Of a DNA stretch of 64,000 nucleotides, positions 1 through 9,900 are shown piece after piece. Numbering within the stretch: position 1 is the first letter of the stretch; each line of letters starts with the position of its first letter. Location: contig OY730442.1 in NCBI GenBank assembly GCA_963422685.1, forward strand, positions 2,604,001 through 2,668,000. The letters run 5' to 3'. The DNA comes from Spongiihabitans sp963422685. GTDB lineage: Bacteria; Pseudomonadota; Gammaproteobacteria; Arenicellales; Poriferihabitantaceae. The notes beneath the pieces are model-generated. The model saw only the letters and a list, made by a program, of their open reading frames with translations. It had not been told where the DNA came from and made no database searches. The position numbers were made by a program, and so were the translations under genes.

Positions 1-36
1 GCGGCGGGCGCTTCGACCTGCTTGATGTCCCGGGCG

Positions 37-1110
37 CTATTTTGCAGGCAGTTCCTTGATGTATAAATCCTGTTTTGGCAGTGGAATTTCCATACCGGCC
101 AGATTGAACTCGTTATAAATACTGGTTAATAGCCAGTCGGTAACCGAACCCCGCTGCGACGGGTGCTCCACCCAGCACAGCAATTCCAAATCCAGACCAG
201 ACGCGCCAAGCTGGCGAAATCGCACCCGCGCTTCAGGGGAATGGCAAACATCCGAACACTGACCCGCGACACCGAGTAATATGGTTTTCGCCTGCTCTAT
301 ATCCGACCCATAAGCTACGCCAACCTGAATCCGAATGCGAAATTTTTGATAGGGACCGCCAGATTGATTGACAATTTTGGTATTCCCCATGATGGCGTTG
401 GGTATGGTTAATTCCACATCATCCCGGGTCAGCATACGGGTACTGCGGATGCCAATATCGGTGATTTCTCCACGCTCGCCGGTGTCGAGTACAACATAGT
501 CGCCGATTTTATAGGGTGCGTCGGCGAGGATGAATATCCCCGCTATGAAGTTGGAAAGCGTGTCTTTGGAAGCAAAGCCAATAGCAATGCCGAGCACGCC
601 GGCTGAAGCCAGCCAGGCGGTCATATCAATGCCCCAGGTTTGCATCGCGATATAAATCGCGAAACCTGCCACCACGATAACCACAAGGTTCTCGAAAAGC
701 GGCAGTGATTGCGGGTGGATTAACTTGATTCGGTACGGATTGTTGGCCGAAGCTTTCAACAATAGCCGGGATAAGCGGATAACGAACACCATCCAGATAA
801 AGATGTTCGTTGTTTTCAGGATTGATATAACAACGGAATGGACAGCCTCGGGTAAATCCAGCAATGACAAGGCGATGGTAAAGCCGACCATTAAAACCGA
901 GTAGACCACGGGAGCATGGATAATCCCGGTAATTTTATTACCCAGTTTGAAAGGCGTCAGGTCGATAATTTTTACGCAGAACCGTTTGACTATGGCAGAT
1001 ATGCCGTAGGCCAGTGCGATGGACAGAATAAAGATAATTGCGGCCTGAACAGAAGGTCGCCCCAGAAAGGCGTCCAGCAGCGAGAAGAACCTATTCTGGA
1101 GATTTTCCAT
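37..1110 (-). CDS. MscS family mechanosensitive ion channel
   Basis: A 357-residue small-conductance mechanosensitive channel of the inner membrane, which releases solutes during hypo-osmotic shock. Several hydrophobic segments fill the first half. The pore-helix and beta-domain signature follows: GVLGIAIGFASKD, then FIAGIFILADAPYKIGD, then a DIGIRSTRM-type stretch and IPNAIM, all in the family order. The C-terminal cytoplasmic alpha/beta part is present, and the length fits the short MscS class. Its start overlaps the end of the upstream dehydrogenase gene by 20 bp, so the two are probably co-transcribed. Nothing looks damaged. The family call is firm, but the physiological subtype cannot be told from sequence alone. 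Confidence 0.93.
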   Translation of the reverse strand: MENLQNRFFSLLDAFLGRPSVQAAIIFILSIALAYGISAIVKRFCVKIIDLTPFKLGNKITGIIHAPVVYSVLMVGFTIALSLLDLPEAVHSVVISILKTTNIFIWMVFVIRLSRLLLKASANNPYRIKLIHPQSLPLFENLVVIVVAGFAIYIAMQTWGIDMTAWLASAGVLGIAIGFASKDTLSNFIAGIFILADAPYKIGDYVVLDTGERGEITDIGIRSTRMLTRDDVELTIPNAIMGNTKIVNQSGGPYQKFRIRIQVGVAYGSDIEQAKTILLGVAGQCSDVCHSPEARVRFRQLGASGLDLELLCWVEHPSQRGSVTDWLLTSIYNEFNLAGMEIPLPKQDLYIKELPAK

Positions 1111-1981
1111 CCAGATCTTTTCGGTATAACCGGGTTATCAGGCTGGAAGTGTCGTAGCGGTGGCCGCCGGCGGCCTGCACCTCGGCATAGTAGCCATCCA
1201 CAATCCGGGTGACCGGCAGTTGGGAGCCGTTGCGTTCAGCTTCATCAAAACACAGGCCCAGATCTTTTCGCATCCAGTCCACTGCAAAGCCGTAGGTGAA
1301 ATGATTAGCCACCATAGTTTGGTTGCGGTTTTCCATCTGCCATGACTGGGCAGCGCCTTTTGCAATTACCTCGAATACCAGTGCCGGATCCAGTCCCGCA
1401 TTGATTGCAAAGGCTGCGCCTTCGGACAACCCCTGCACCAGACCAGCGATACAAATCTGGTTCACCATTTTGGTAAGCTGCCCAGCACCGCACTCACCCA
1501 TCAATTTTACCGATTTTGCGAAGCTGTTGATGAGCGGTTTGCTCCTTTCGAATACCGCCTGATCACCACCGACCATTACGGTTAGTACGCCATTTTCCGC
1601 TCCGGCCTGACCACCCGATACCGGCGCATCAAGAAAGTGAAAATGCCGGTTTTCAGCATGTTCGTAGAGTGTGCGGGCGATGGTTGACGATGCGGTGGTG
1701 TGGTCAATGAAAACCGAACCCGGCTGCATCGACTGGAATGCGCCGTCTACTCCCAGGGTGACGCTGCGCACGTCATCATCATTACCAACACAGGCAAAGA
1801 CAAAATCAGCCTGGTGCGCAGCTTCAGCCGGGGTTGCTGCCGATGAACCGCCATGCTGCTCCAGCCATTTTTGTGCTTTGGCCGCAGTGCGGTTATACAC
1901 ACAAACGGCATAACCGTTGCGCACCAGATGACCGGCCATGGGATACCCCATTACGCCGAGACCGAGAAAAGAAACTTTCAT
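1091..1981 (-). CDS. 3-hydroxyisobutyrate dehydrogenase family NAD(P)-dependent oxidoreductase
   Basis: A 296-residue beta-hydroxyacid dehydrogenase (MmsB/GlxR/GarR superfamily). The N-terminal Rossmann signature GLGVMGYPMAGHL begins near residue 7. The substrate-binding motif DAPVSGGQAGAENG lies near residue 120, and the catalytic-lysine region is KMVNQ near 170. Members reduce or oxidise 3-hydroxyisobutyrate, tartronate semialdehyde or related 3-hydroxy acids. The sequence does not settle the substrate. It starts at an ATG with a normal N-terminus and overlaps the mscS-like gene downstream. Its other neighbour, lptG, lies about 110 bp away on the same strand and is functionally unrelated. 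Confidence 0.92.
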   Translation of the reverse strand: MKVSFLGLGVMGYPMAGHLVRNGYAVCVYNRTAAKAQKWLEQHGGSSAATPAEAAHQADFVFACVGNDDDVRSVTLGVDGAFQSMQPGSVFIDHTTASSTIARTLYEHAENRHFHFLDAPVSGGQAGAENGVLTVMVGGDQAVFERSKPLINSFAKSVKLMGECGAGQLTKMVNQICIAGLVQGLSEGAAFAINAGLDPALVFEVIAKGAAQSWQMENRNQTMVANHFTYGFAVDWMRKDLGLCFDEAERNGSQLPVTRIVDGYYAEVQAAGGHRYDTSSLITRLYRKDLDGKSPE

Positions 1982-2089
1982 AAATTATGCAATTTTTTGA
2001 TGTGATAAAAAGTAGGGCGTCACTATACCAACCTGCAAAATTTCAGACAATCATTCCAGTATCGGTGTGTACCTGCCGTAGACTGCCTG

Positions 2090-3154
2090 TTAAATCCGCC
2101 GCATCATCACCATGGCCAGTAGTAAACAGGCGATGACCGGAACCGTTGCCCCCATCAGCGGCGACAGACCGCTGGTTAATACCACGTAGCCGAATCCTTT
2201 GCTGGCGACGTAAAACCCGATTCCCAGCATTATTCCGATGAACAGACTGCGGCCAAGTTTGCCTGAGCGCACGTTGGCGAATACAAATGGAATCGCCAGA
2301 ATCACCATCACCGCAGTGGAAAGCGGCAGCATGATTTTATTCCAGAATGCCAGTTCATAAGGCGCGGTTTGCTGATGATTCTGCTGTAAATGATTGATAT
2401 AACGGCTGAGCTGCATGAAGGATAGTTGATCGGGTTTGATCAGAAATGCAGATAGAGTTTGCGGTGTGACCCGGGAGGCCCACTTTGCTGTGTCTGTACT
2501 GAGGGCGTCAGTCGCCCCGTCAGGATCAACCAGGGTTTGTTTTACTTCCCGAATTGCCCAGTGGTCGCCTTTGTAACTGCCGTATTGTGCGGATAGTAGG
2601 GAACGCAGCTGATTTTCGTCATCAAACTCGAAAACTTTTATTCCCAGCAGGGACAGGTCAGGTAAAACTTCCCTGATATTTACGAAAGTCCTGGCGTCCC
2701 GCATCCACAGCCCGAAATTGGTCTGCTGTTTGATGTTTTGCTGCAACGCTTCGGCGCGGCCACGCTGTGCGCTGGTTTCGGTATGGGGCGAGACCAATTC
2801 TCCGATCATGATGGCGGCGATGACAAAAACCCCACCCATTTTCAGCGTAGCGGCGGTAATTTGCAGCATGGAAATACCGCTTGAGCGCATCACCACCAGT
2901 TCTGAATCATTGGCCAGCATGGAAAGACCAACAATCGTCCCAAGCAATGCGGCCATCGGAAATAGCTCATAAATTGTCCGTGGAATAATCAGCGTCACAT
3001 AGACCATGATTTGCTTTAAATGGTAGTTGCCCTGGCCAAGGTTACCTAGCTGGTCGATGAAATTCACAAAGGCAAACAGCCCAATCAACACCAGCATGGT
3101 GATCAGGGTATATCGCAGAATTATCCGCCCGAGGTAGCGGTTCAGTATTTTCAT
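2090..3154 (-). CDS. lptG: LPS export ABC transporter permease LptG
   Basis: A 354-residue inner-membrane permease of the LptB2FG transporter, which extracts lipopolysaccharide from the inner membrane and feeds it to the LptC-LptA bridge. The family architecture is clear: an N-terminal hydrophobic block (residues about 12-120), a central periplasmic beta-jellyroll region without long hydrophobic runs, and a C-terminal membrane block. The N-terminal MKILNRYLGRIIL resembles the LptG opening. It overlaps lptF by 4 bp (ATGA), the usual translationally coupled lptF-lptG pair. The gene is intact. LptG rather than LptF is assigned from its second position and the N-terminal motif. Confidence 0.95.
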   Translation of the reverse strand: MKILNRYLGRIILRYTLITMLVLIGLFAFVNFIDQLGNLGQGNYHLKQIMVYVTLIIPRTIYELFPMAALLGTIVGLSMLANDSELVVMRSSGISMLQITAATLKMGGVFVIAAIMIGELVSPHTETSAQRGRAEALQQNIKQQTNFGLWMRDARTFVNIREVLPDLSLLGIKVFEFDDENQLRSLLSAQYGSYKGDHWAIREVKQTLVDPDGATDALSTDTAKWASRVTPQTLSAFLIKPDQLSFMQLSRYINHLQQNHQQTAPYELAFWNKIMLPLSTAVMVILAIPFVFANVRSGKLGRSLFIGIMLGIGFYVASKGFGYVVLTSGLSPLMGATVPVIACLLLAMVMMRRI

Positions 3155-4239
3155 CCGCCCGGAAATCCCGGAATCAGGGTTAAATTATTACAACGCCGCC
3201 GAAAAAAATAAATGGCCAGGCAAAGAAATGCCATATGAACGAGCCATAAGGCAAAATGCGGATTTACCGCGCCGCGGCGGATCAGGGCGACAAACAGCCC
3301 GAGCACATTCGAATAGGCAAAATAGACAAGCAATGCGGTCAGCATACCGGGAAACCGGCTTTTTCGATAAGTGACGGACGAAAAGGACAGCGCCAACAAC
3401 ATCAGAATTGGCAGCATTATGATCTTTGATATTCGCCAGTGAAGCTCGCCGATGGTGGTTTTACTGGATTCATCGAGCAGGGTTAGCGTGGGTCTGGCTT
3501 TAACCGGAAGAGTGGTATTTCTCACTGCCCGCTGTTTTAACCGTACCCCATAGGTGGCAAAATCCATCACCGCATATTCCGGGGAACCCGCATTGCCGCG
3601 ATACTCCGAACCATTTTTTAATACCAGGAAGTCGTCGTTGGTCTGGCTGTCCACAGTTTTATAGCCGCTGGCGGCCAGCACTACGCTGTCTTCGCCGCCG
3701 TCGCGGCCGTATATAAAAATCTTCAGAAAGGTATCCGTTGCGCGGTCATGGGATTCGACAAAATAAACCCCGGTGCCTGTGCGGGTTTCGGTAAATACGC
3801 CGTGGATAATGCCGGTGGCCTCGGAGCGGTTTTGATACTCCTGTTTGACCGACTGGAAAACTTCCGCAGACAAGGGCGAAATATATAAAGAAAATGCGGC
3901 GACGATTGTGCCCACAATAGCAAACAATATCATTACCGGCCGGATGAACTGCTGCATGCCGATACCGCAGGCGTTGATAACGGTGAGCTCGTTATCCCGA
4001 ATCCAGCGCCCCATCACCAGCAAAATGGAGATATAGATAACCAGCGGCACGATAATATCCAGATAGGTCATCATCTTTAAGGTCAGCAACAGGAATACAC
4101 GGTTCATGGGAATATCCCCCTGGGCCGCCTCGTTCAGAAACCCGACTAATCGTGTAATAAAGAAAATGGAAAACAGAATCGTGGTCACCGCCGCACAGGT
4201 TTGCAGCACTTCACGGATAAATGCACGGTGAATGATCAT
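3151..4239 (-). CDS. lptF: LPS export ABC transporter permease LptF
   Basis: A 362-residue partner permease of LptG in the lipopolysaccharide export complex. It opens with MIIHRAFIREVLQT, a typical LptF amphipathic start before the first membrane helix. It has the same membrane/periplasmic jellyroll/membrane layout as LptG. It is the first gene of the lptF-lptG pair and is divergent from pepA across a 199-bp spacer, which is the standard gammaproteobacterial arrangement. Promoters for both directions must lie in that spacer. I see no convincing consensus -35/-10 pair there, only AT-rich stretches. The gene is intact. Confidence 0.95.
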   Translation of the reverse strand: MIIHRAFIREVLQTCAAVTTILFSIFFITRLVGFLNEAAQGDIPMNRVFLLLTLKMMTYLDIIVPLVIYISILLVMGRWIRDNELTVINACGIGMQQFIRPVMILFAIVGTIVAAFSLYISPLSAEVFQSVKQEYQNRSEATGIIHGVFTETRTGTGVYFVESHDRATDTFLKIFIYGRDGGEDSVVLAASGYKTVDSQTNDDFLVLKNGSEYRGNAGSPEYAVMDFATYGVRLKQRAVRNTTLPVKARPTLTLLDESSKTTIGELHWRISKIIMLPILMLLALSFSSVTYRKSRFPGMLTALLVYFAYSNVLGLFVALIRRGAVNPHFALWLVHMAFLCLAIYFFRRRCNNLTLIPGFPGG

Positions 4240-4438
4240 GATGGCGGATAATCAATAATTAACAAGGTCGGCTATGCGGGACAGGTGAAATTGAAATGGT
4301 CACAATGGCCAGGTTGATGGACTGAGTTTTATGTGATCCAGCATAACAGGATGATAGAATTGGCAGTTGTATCTGATCTGACCTTAGGAATTTAACCTAT
4401 TCATCCACCACATATTTATCAAAATTTAAGGAATCCAC

Positions 4439-5923
4439 ATGGAATTTTTAGCGAAATCAATGAACTTAATCAAGCAGTCGTCCCCCTGTCTGGTGGTCGG
4501 CGTATTGCGGGAGAAAAAGCCGACACTTTCGGAATCCGCAAAGGTACTGGACGCCGCCACTGACGGGCAAATCAGCCGGTTGGCGGCCCAGGGCGATTTG
4601 ACGGGCCATGCGGGTTCCACGTTGATGCTGTACAACCCCGCCGGTATACAGGCCAGGCGAATTCTGTTAATTGGATTAGGTAAAAAAAATGAACTGTCTG
4701 ATTCCGTGATCAGAAGCGCCGCCAGCAAGGCCGCAAAGCGCCTGAACAGCAACCATATCAAAGCGGCGGATTTTACCCTGCTTGATGTGTTCAGTGAGCC
4801 GGAACAAGTTGTTCGCCAGGGCCGGAATATGGTGGAGTCAATTGAGCAGACGCTGTATCAATATGACCAGACAAAAAGCAAAAAGAAAGCCGCAAACTCG
4901 CTTAAAAGAGTCAATTTGATCGCTGCTGGCACCCTTTTGGCCGGGGCCAGACTGGGGGTGGCGCAGGGCCAGGCCATCGCAAACGCGGTCAGCTACACAA
5001 AAACCATGGCAAATTTACCGGGTAATATCTGTACGCCGACCTATCTGGCAGGGCAGGCCAGAGAATTGGGGGAATCCCATAACCTGCAAGTCAGTATACT
5101 TGATGAAGCCGGGATGGAACGCGAGAAAATGGGTTCGCTGTTGTCCGTATCCCGGGGGAGCCGGGAACCGGCCAAATTGATTGTTATGGAATACAAGGGC
5201 GGCAGGCCAGACCAAAGCCCGGTAGTGCTGGTGGGTAAAGGATTGACCTTTGATGCCGGCGGAATATCGATCAAACCCGCTGCGGCTATGGATGAGATGA
5301 AATACGATATGTGTGGCGGTGCCAGCGTGTTTGGCGTATTGCGGGCGATATCAGAAATGCAGCTTGAACTGAATGTGGTGGGGATTGTGCCGAGCAGTGA
5401 AAATCTGCCGGATGGCGCGGCCAATAAACCTGGCGATATTGTCACCAGTATGGCTGGCAAAACCATCGAAATTTTGAATACTGACGCAGAAGGGCGGCTT
5501 ATCCTGTGCGACGCACTGACCTATGCCGAGCGTTTCAAGCCCGCCGCAGTAGTTGATATAGCCACGCTGACTGGTGCCTGCATCATCGCCCTTGGCCACC
5601 ATGCGAGCGGGATGTTCAGCAATGATGAAAAACTGGCGAAGGCGCTGCTGGCCGCCGGCGAAGCCGCTGGAGATCGCGCCTGGCAATTGCCGATGTGGGA
5701 TGAATATACCGAGCAGCTTAAAAGCAACTTCGCTGATCTGGCGAATATCGGCGGACGCAGCGCCGGGGCGGTGACAGCCGCGTGCTTTTTAAAGCAATTT
5801 ACCGAAAACTACAAGTGGGCGCACCTGGATATAGCAGGAACCGCCTGGAAGTCCAGCGGCCCAAAAGGCGCCACCGGCCGGCCGGTGCCCCTGCTGGTTG
5901 AATTTCTTATGGGGAAGGTTTGA
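4439..5923 (+). CDS. pepA: Leucyl aminopeptidase (cytosol aminopeptidase, M17)
   Basis: A 494-residue dinuclear-metal aminopeptidase that removes N-terminal residues from peptides. In E. coli it also acts as a DNA-binding accessory protein. The M17 signature NTDAEGRL is near residue 347, and metal and active-site motifs such as VGKGLTFDAGGISIKP precede it near 260. The N-terminal macro-like domain is divergent, as is normal. The ATG at 4439 follows an AAGGAATCC Shine-Dalgarno-like stretch. It opens the pepA-holC-valS group shared with many gammaproteobacteria and is divergent from lptF. No frameshift is seen. Confidence 0.96.
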   Translation: MEFLAKSMNLIKQSSPCLVVGVLREKKPTLSESAKVLDAATDGQISRLAAQGDLTGHAGSTLMLYNPAGIQARRILLIGLGKKNELSDSVIRSAASKAAKRLNSNHIKAADFTLLDVFSEPEQVVRQGRNMVESIEQTLYQYDQTKSKKKAANSLKRVNLIAAGTLLAGARLGVAQGQAIANAVSYTKTMANLPGNICTPTYLAGQARELGESHNLQVSILDEAGMEREKMGSLLSVSRGSREPAKLIVMEYKGGRPDQSPVVLVGKGLTFDAGGISIKPAAAMDEMKYDMCGGASVFGVLRAISEMQLELNVVGIVPSSENLPDGAANKPGDIVTSMAGKTIEILNTDAEGRLILCDALTYAERFKPAAVVDIATLTGACIIALGHHASGMFSNDEKLAKALLAAGEAAGDRAWQLPMWDEYTEQLKSNFADLANIGGRSAGAVTAACFLKQFTENYKWAHLDIAGTAWKSSGPKGATGRPVPLLVEFLMGKV

Positions 5924-5980
5924 GGCAGGGTTTGATTGCGTTGCCGCGACTTATAATTTTTGAGCAGATAAGCGGATAAA

Positions 5981-6424
5981 TTGAGCCCGCGCGTGGATTT
6001 TTACCTGTTAGGGAACGTCGGCCAGACCGGGAAGTTTACCTATGCCTGCCGCATAGCCTGGAAAGCTTTCTCCCGGGGCCTAAAGGTTTATTTGCAGACC
6101 CAGAGCAGCGAACACAGCCGGCAGCTGGATGCAATGCTCTGGACTTTCTCCCAGGCCAGTTTTATTCCCCATGCCATAGCAAATAATGTCGCCGAAAACT
6201 GGGAAAACTTTCCCGTGCAGCTGGGACAGACGCCTGATTCAGACAACGGCCCGCACGCTGATTTATTAATCAGCCTGACCCGGGACGCTCCCGTCGCCCA
6301 TGCCGGATACAAACGCATCGCCGATTTGATCATTGATGATCCCGATGAAAAGCAATCCGGGCGAGAGCGGTTTCGTTATTACCGTGAGCAGGGCATTGCA
6401 CCAAACACGCATCATATCGGGTGA
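5981..6424 (+). CDS. holC: DNA polymerase III chi subunit
   Basis: A 147-residue protein matching HolC, the chi subunit that connects the clamp loader to single-strand-binding protein. The start VDFYLLGN, the internal LLISLT region and a C-terminal RERFRYYREQG are the usual family landmarks. The predicted start is TTG at 5981. A GTG four codons later is the only other reasonable choice, and no ATG fits. It sits between pepA and valS, its conserved location. The protein ends at a normal position, so I see no truncation, and the TTG start suggests low expression. Confidence 0.9.
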   Translation: MSPRVDFYLLGNVGQTGKFTYACRIAWKAFSRGLKVYLQTQSSEHSRQLDAMLWTFSQASFIPHAIANNVAENWENFPVQLGQTPDSDNGPHADLLISLTRDAPVAHAGYKRIADLIIDDPDEKQSGRERFRYYREQGIAPNTHHIG

Positions 6425-6601
6425 TGTGAGGACATCGCGACCTGGCTGGCCCGCTCCTGGCCCATCACCTGGAAACAGAAATTGAAACCGCTCAGGCCAG
6501 ATCTGTATACAGACAATCCACATATAACGGCCTGATCATCGCCGTAGCAACAACATCATCTGCCATTTTTTAAACCGGAAAGAGCCAAATTTGTACTCGT
6601 A

Positions 6602-9478
6602 ATGACTTTAGACAAATCCTACAACCCGCACGATATCGAATCCCGCTGGTACACCTGCTGGGAAGAAAAAGGTTATTTTTCGCCAGGCCCGCCCGACCAG
6701 TCCAAACCGCCCTATTGCATCATGCTCCCGCCGCCCAATGTCACCGGCAGTTTACACATGGGGCATGCGTTTCAGGATACGGTGATGGACGCATTGACGC
6801 GGTATCACCGCATGAAAGGACTGCAAACCCTGTGGCAGCCCGGAATGGACCATGCGGGAATCGCGACGCAGATGGTGGTGGAGCGACTGATCAACGCACA
6901 GGGGCAAACCCGGCATCACTATGGGCGGGATAAATTCATCCACCGGGTATGGCAGTGGAAATCTGAATCCGGCGGCATGATTAGCCGGCAATTGCGTCGT
7001 ATGGGCGCATCTGCGGATTGGGAGAATGAGAGATTCACCCTGGATGAAGGATTAACCGACGCGGTAAATGAGGTATTCGTCAGTTTGTATGATGAAGGCA
7101 TTATTTATCGCGGCAGACGACTGGTTAACTGGGACCCGGTGCTGCATACCGCATTATCCGATCTGGAAGTTTTATCCGAGGAAGAGCAGGGCAGCCTGTG
7201 GCATTTGCGTTACCCGCTTTGGGATGCGGACGGAGTTTTAACAGTGGCCACAACCCGACCCGAAACCATGCTGGGTGACAGCGCGGTGGCGGTGCATCCG
7301 GACGATGCGCGATTTACCCATTTAGTGGGTAAATTTGTGGCGCTGCCGCTGACCAATCGCAGGCTGCCGGTAATCGCCGACCCGTATGTGGACCCGGAAT
7401 TTGGTTCGGGCTGTGTGAAGATTACACCGGCCCATGATTTTAATGATTACCAGGTCTGGGCCCGCCATCGGCGCAGTGAAGCGATGACTGATCAAATACA
7501 CCATGGTTTGATCAACGTGTTCACCGATGATGCCGCAATCCGGGGCGATGAAGGCGAACTCATACCCCCGGCGTATGTTGGTTTGGACCGATTCGATGCG
7601 CGTAAAAAGATTGTGGCTGATTTACAGGCACAGGGATTGCTGGAACGAATTGATGATCACAGGCTGAAGATTCCCAGAGGAGATCGCAGCGGCGCAGTCA
7701 TCGAGCCCTATTTGACCGACCAGTGGTACGTGGATCTTACCCGGGATAAATGCGAAGACGGCCGCCCGGGCGGTAAAGCGAAAATAACCGACCCGGCGAT
7801 TAACGCCGTTAAAACCGGTGCAATCGAGTTTGTGCCGGAAAACTGGCGCAAAATTTATTATCAGTGGCTGGAAAATATCGAGGACTGGTGTATTTCAAGA
7901 CAGATCTGGTGGGGGCACCGCATCCCCGCATGGTATGACGACCAGGGTAATATTTATGTCGGGCAAAGCGAAAGCCGGGTGCGGGAAAAATATGCCATTG
8001 ATGACGAATTGACATTGCGCCAGGACGACGATGTGCTCGATACCTGGTTCAGTTCCGCGCTGTGGCCATTTTCCACGCTGGGTTGGCCGCAGCAAACCGG
8101 GCGATTGAACCGGTTTTATCCAACCAGCGTATTGGTAACCGGTTTTGACATCATATTTTTCTGGGTGGCCAGAATGATTATGATGGGAATGAAATTCATG
8201 GGCGAGGTGCCATTTCGCCAGGTCTACATTCATGGATTGATTCGGGATGCCCATGGCCAGAAGATGTCCAAGTCCAAAGGCAATGTGCTGGACCCGATTG
8301 ATTTGATAGATGGCATTGAACTGGAGGCGCTGGTGGACAAGCGTGTCAAAGGCATGATGCAGCCTCATCTGGCTGAAAAAATCGCCAGACAAACCCGCAG
8401 CGATTATCCCCGTGGCATCCCCGGTTTTGGCACGGATGCCTTGCGGTTTACATTTGCTGCATTGGCGTCTAATGGCCGGGATATAAATTTTGATCTGGCA
8501 CGGGTTGAAGGCTATGCCAATTTCTGCAACAAGCTCTGGAATGCGGCGCGCTTTGTGCTGATGAATGTCCAGGGCAGGGACTGCGGGCAAAATACGCTGA
8601 ATATGGCGTTTTCCAGTGCGGACAAATGGATGGTTTCACAACTGCAACGCAGCGCATTAAAAGTGGAGGAAGCGATAAATAAATATCGCTTTGATCAGGC
8701 CGCGCATGAAATTTATGACCTGATATGGAATAAATACTGTGACTGGTATCTCGAACTGTGCAAACCCGTACTGCATTACGAAAACGGCCACCACAAAAAC
8801 GACCTGGCGTCATTACAGGTGGGCACTCGCTGCACCCTGGTGCGCGTACTGGAATCCATACTGCGCCTCGCTCACCCGATCATGCCATTCATCACCGAAG
8901 AAATATGGCAGCGCATCGCCTTGTTCGCGGGTAAGGATGGTGAAACCATCATGCTGCAACCGTACCCGCAATTCGATGCGGACAAGGTTGACGAGGCGGC
9001 CGAGCGCGAAATGGGATGGGTGATGCAATGTATTCTGGGCATACGAAAAATCAGAGGAGAGATGGATATTGCGCCGGGAAAACGGGTTCCTGTGCTGCTC
9101 GGGAATGCCTCGGCCATGGACTTGGAACGGCTGCAGCGCAATCAATCCTATCTTGAGGTGCTGGCAAAAGCAGCATCCATCGAAGTGCTTGGGAGCAGCG
9201 ACGAACCGCCGGAGTCTGCCATCGCCATGGTCGGGAATATGCAACTATTGATCCCTATCGCCGGATTAATTGACAAGACGGCCGAACTGGGCCGACTCAA
9301 CAGGATAGCCCTGAAAATTCAGCAGGAACTGGAGCAGGTATCGAAAAAACTGGAGAATCAGGGATTTCTGTCCAAAGCGCCGAAAGAGGTTGTGGAGAAT
9401 GAAAAGAAAAAGCTGGTCGACTTGCAGGTAAAAAAAACGGCGATACAGGAACAAATTGAGAAAATTTCCCCAAGGTAG
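6602..9478 (+). CDS. valS: Valyl-tRNA synthetase
   Basis: A 958-residue class I synthetase that charges tRNA-Val. The HIGH motif appears as HMGH in PPNVTGSLHMGHAF near residue 50, and KMSKS in GQKMSKSKGNVL near 556. The editing (CP1) domain, with TTRPETMLGD, lies between them. The C-terminal 70 residues form the charged coiled coil typical of ValRS. Length and motif spacing match proteobacterial ValRS. It follows holC after 177 bp in which no gene is seen. It is convergent with ileS further on, and the accessory operon at 9.9-20.9 kb has been placed between the two. Confidence 0.97.
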   Translation: MTLDKSYNPHDIESRWYTCWEEKGYFSPGPPDQSKPPYCIMLPPPNVTGSLHMGHAFQDTVMDALTRYHRMKGLQTLWQPGMDHAGIATQMVVERLINAQGQTRHHYGRDKFIHRVWQWKSESGGMISRQLRRMGASADWENERFTLDEGLTDAVNEVFVSLYDEGIIYRGRRLVNWDPVLHTALSDLEVLSEEEQGSLWHLRYPLWDADGVLTVATTRPETMLGDSAVAVHPDDARFTHLVGKFVALPLTNRRLPVIADPYVDPEFGSGCVKITPAHDFNDYQVWARHRRSEAMTDQIHHGLINVFTDDAAIRGDEGELIPPAYVGLDRFDARKKIVADLQAQGLLERIDDHRLKIPRGDRSGAVIEPYLTDQWYVDLTRDKCEDGRPGGKAKITDPAINAVKTGAIEFVPENWRKIYYQWLENIEDWCISRQIWWGHRIPAWYDDQGNIYVGQSESRVREKYAIDDELTLRQDDDVLDTWFSSALWPFSTLGWPQQTGRLNRFYPTSVLVTGFDIIFFWVARMIMMGMKFMGEVPFRQVYIHGLIRDAHGQKMSKSKGNVLDPIDLIDGIELEALVDKRVKGMMQPHLAEKIARQTRSDYPRGIPGFGTDALRFTFAALASNGRDINFDLARVEGYANFCNKLWNAARFVLMNVQGRDCGQNTLNMAFSSADKWMVSQLQRSALKVEEAINKYRFDQAAHEIYDLIWNKYCDWYLELCKPVLHYENGHHKNDLASLQVGTRCTLVRVLESILRLAHPIMPFITEEIWQRIALFAGKDGETIMLQPYPQFDADKVDEAAEREMGWVMQCILGIRKIRGEMDIAPGKRVPVLLGNASAMDLERLQRNQSYLEVLAKAASIEVLGSSDEPPESAIAMVGNMQLLIPIAGLIDKTAELGRLNRIALKIQQELEQVSKKLENQGFLSKAPKEVVENEKKKLVDLQVKKTAIQEQIEKISPR

Positions 9479-9900
9479 TGGACTTTGCCCTGCCGCGGGG
9501 AGCCGCCATGGTTGTTCCCGACAGATCTTCGGTGCGGGAGTTTGCCCGCCACCATCCGGTTCGGATTCGAGATTTATCCAAGCGTCTCTCCTTTCCCCTG
9601 GAAGATCAGCGGGAATGAAAGCCGGGGATCACCCCATCTTCCCGTTATTCCCGCCTGCGCCGGAACGACGATAAGGAGCAGGAGTGACGGGTGAAAACTC
9701 CCTACATCCAACCCCGGATTTTCTGCCAGAAATCTTTTTGCAATGCAGCTCCGAATGATTGGCAATCTCGGCTACCTGACGGCGCTCAGGTTCGTACCTC
9801 AACGAATACTATTTCGGCCAGAAATACCGCATCCGCGCGGCCTGTGCCGGATGCCGCCCTTGCTTGCCACGGCTTTGGGGTAAAATGTAGGATACAGCTA
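9479..9900 (+). other. Intergenic region upstream of the NERD-kinase operon, with a short REP-like inverted repeat
   Basis: About 420 bp without a convincing gene. Near 9643-9668 there is an imperfect palindrome of the type TTCCCGCCTGCGCCGGAA, which resembles the dispersed extragenic repeats often found after gammaproteobacterial genes. An open frame runs from 9691 into the kinase gene, but its first 70 codons have no protein-like pattern. A Shine-Dalgarno-like AGGA lies 9-10 bp before the ATG at 9901, and TAAAAT at about 9880 could be a weak -10. I therefore treat this stretch as the operon's leader and as the likely left junction of the inserted segment. Confidence 0.45.

Noticed and set aside
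7895..8590. Minus-strand frame of 231 residues inside valS
   Set aside because: Shadow of valS; no recognisable motif and no ribosome site.
9691..9900. N-terminal 70-codon extension of the kinase gene
   Set aside because: No family similarity and no ribosome site; the ATG at 9901 has AGGA at a good distance and begins just before the NERD domain.
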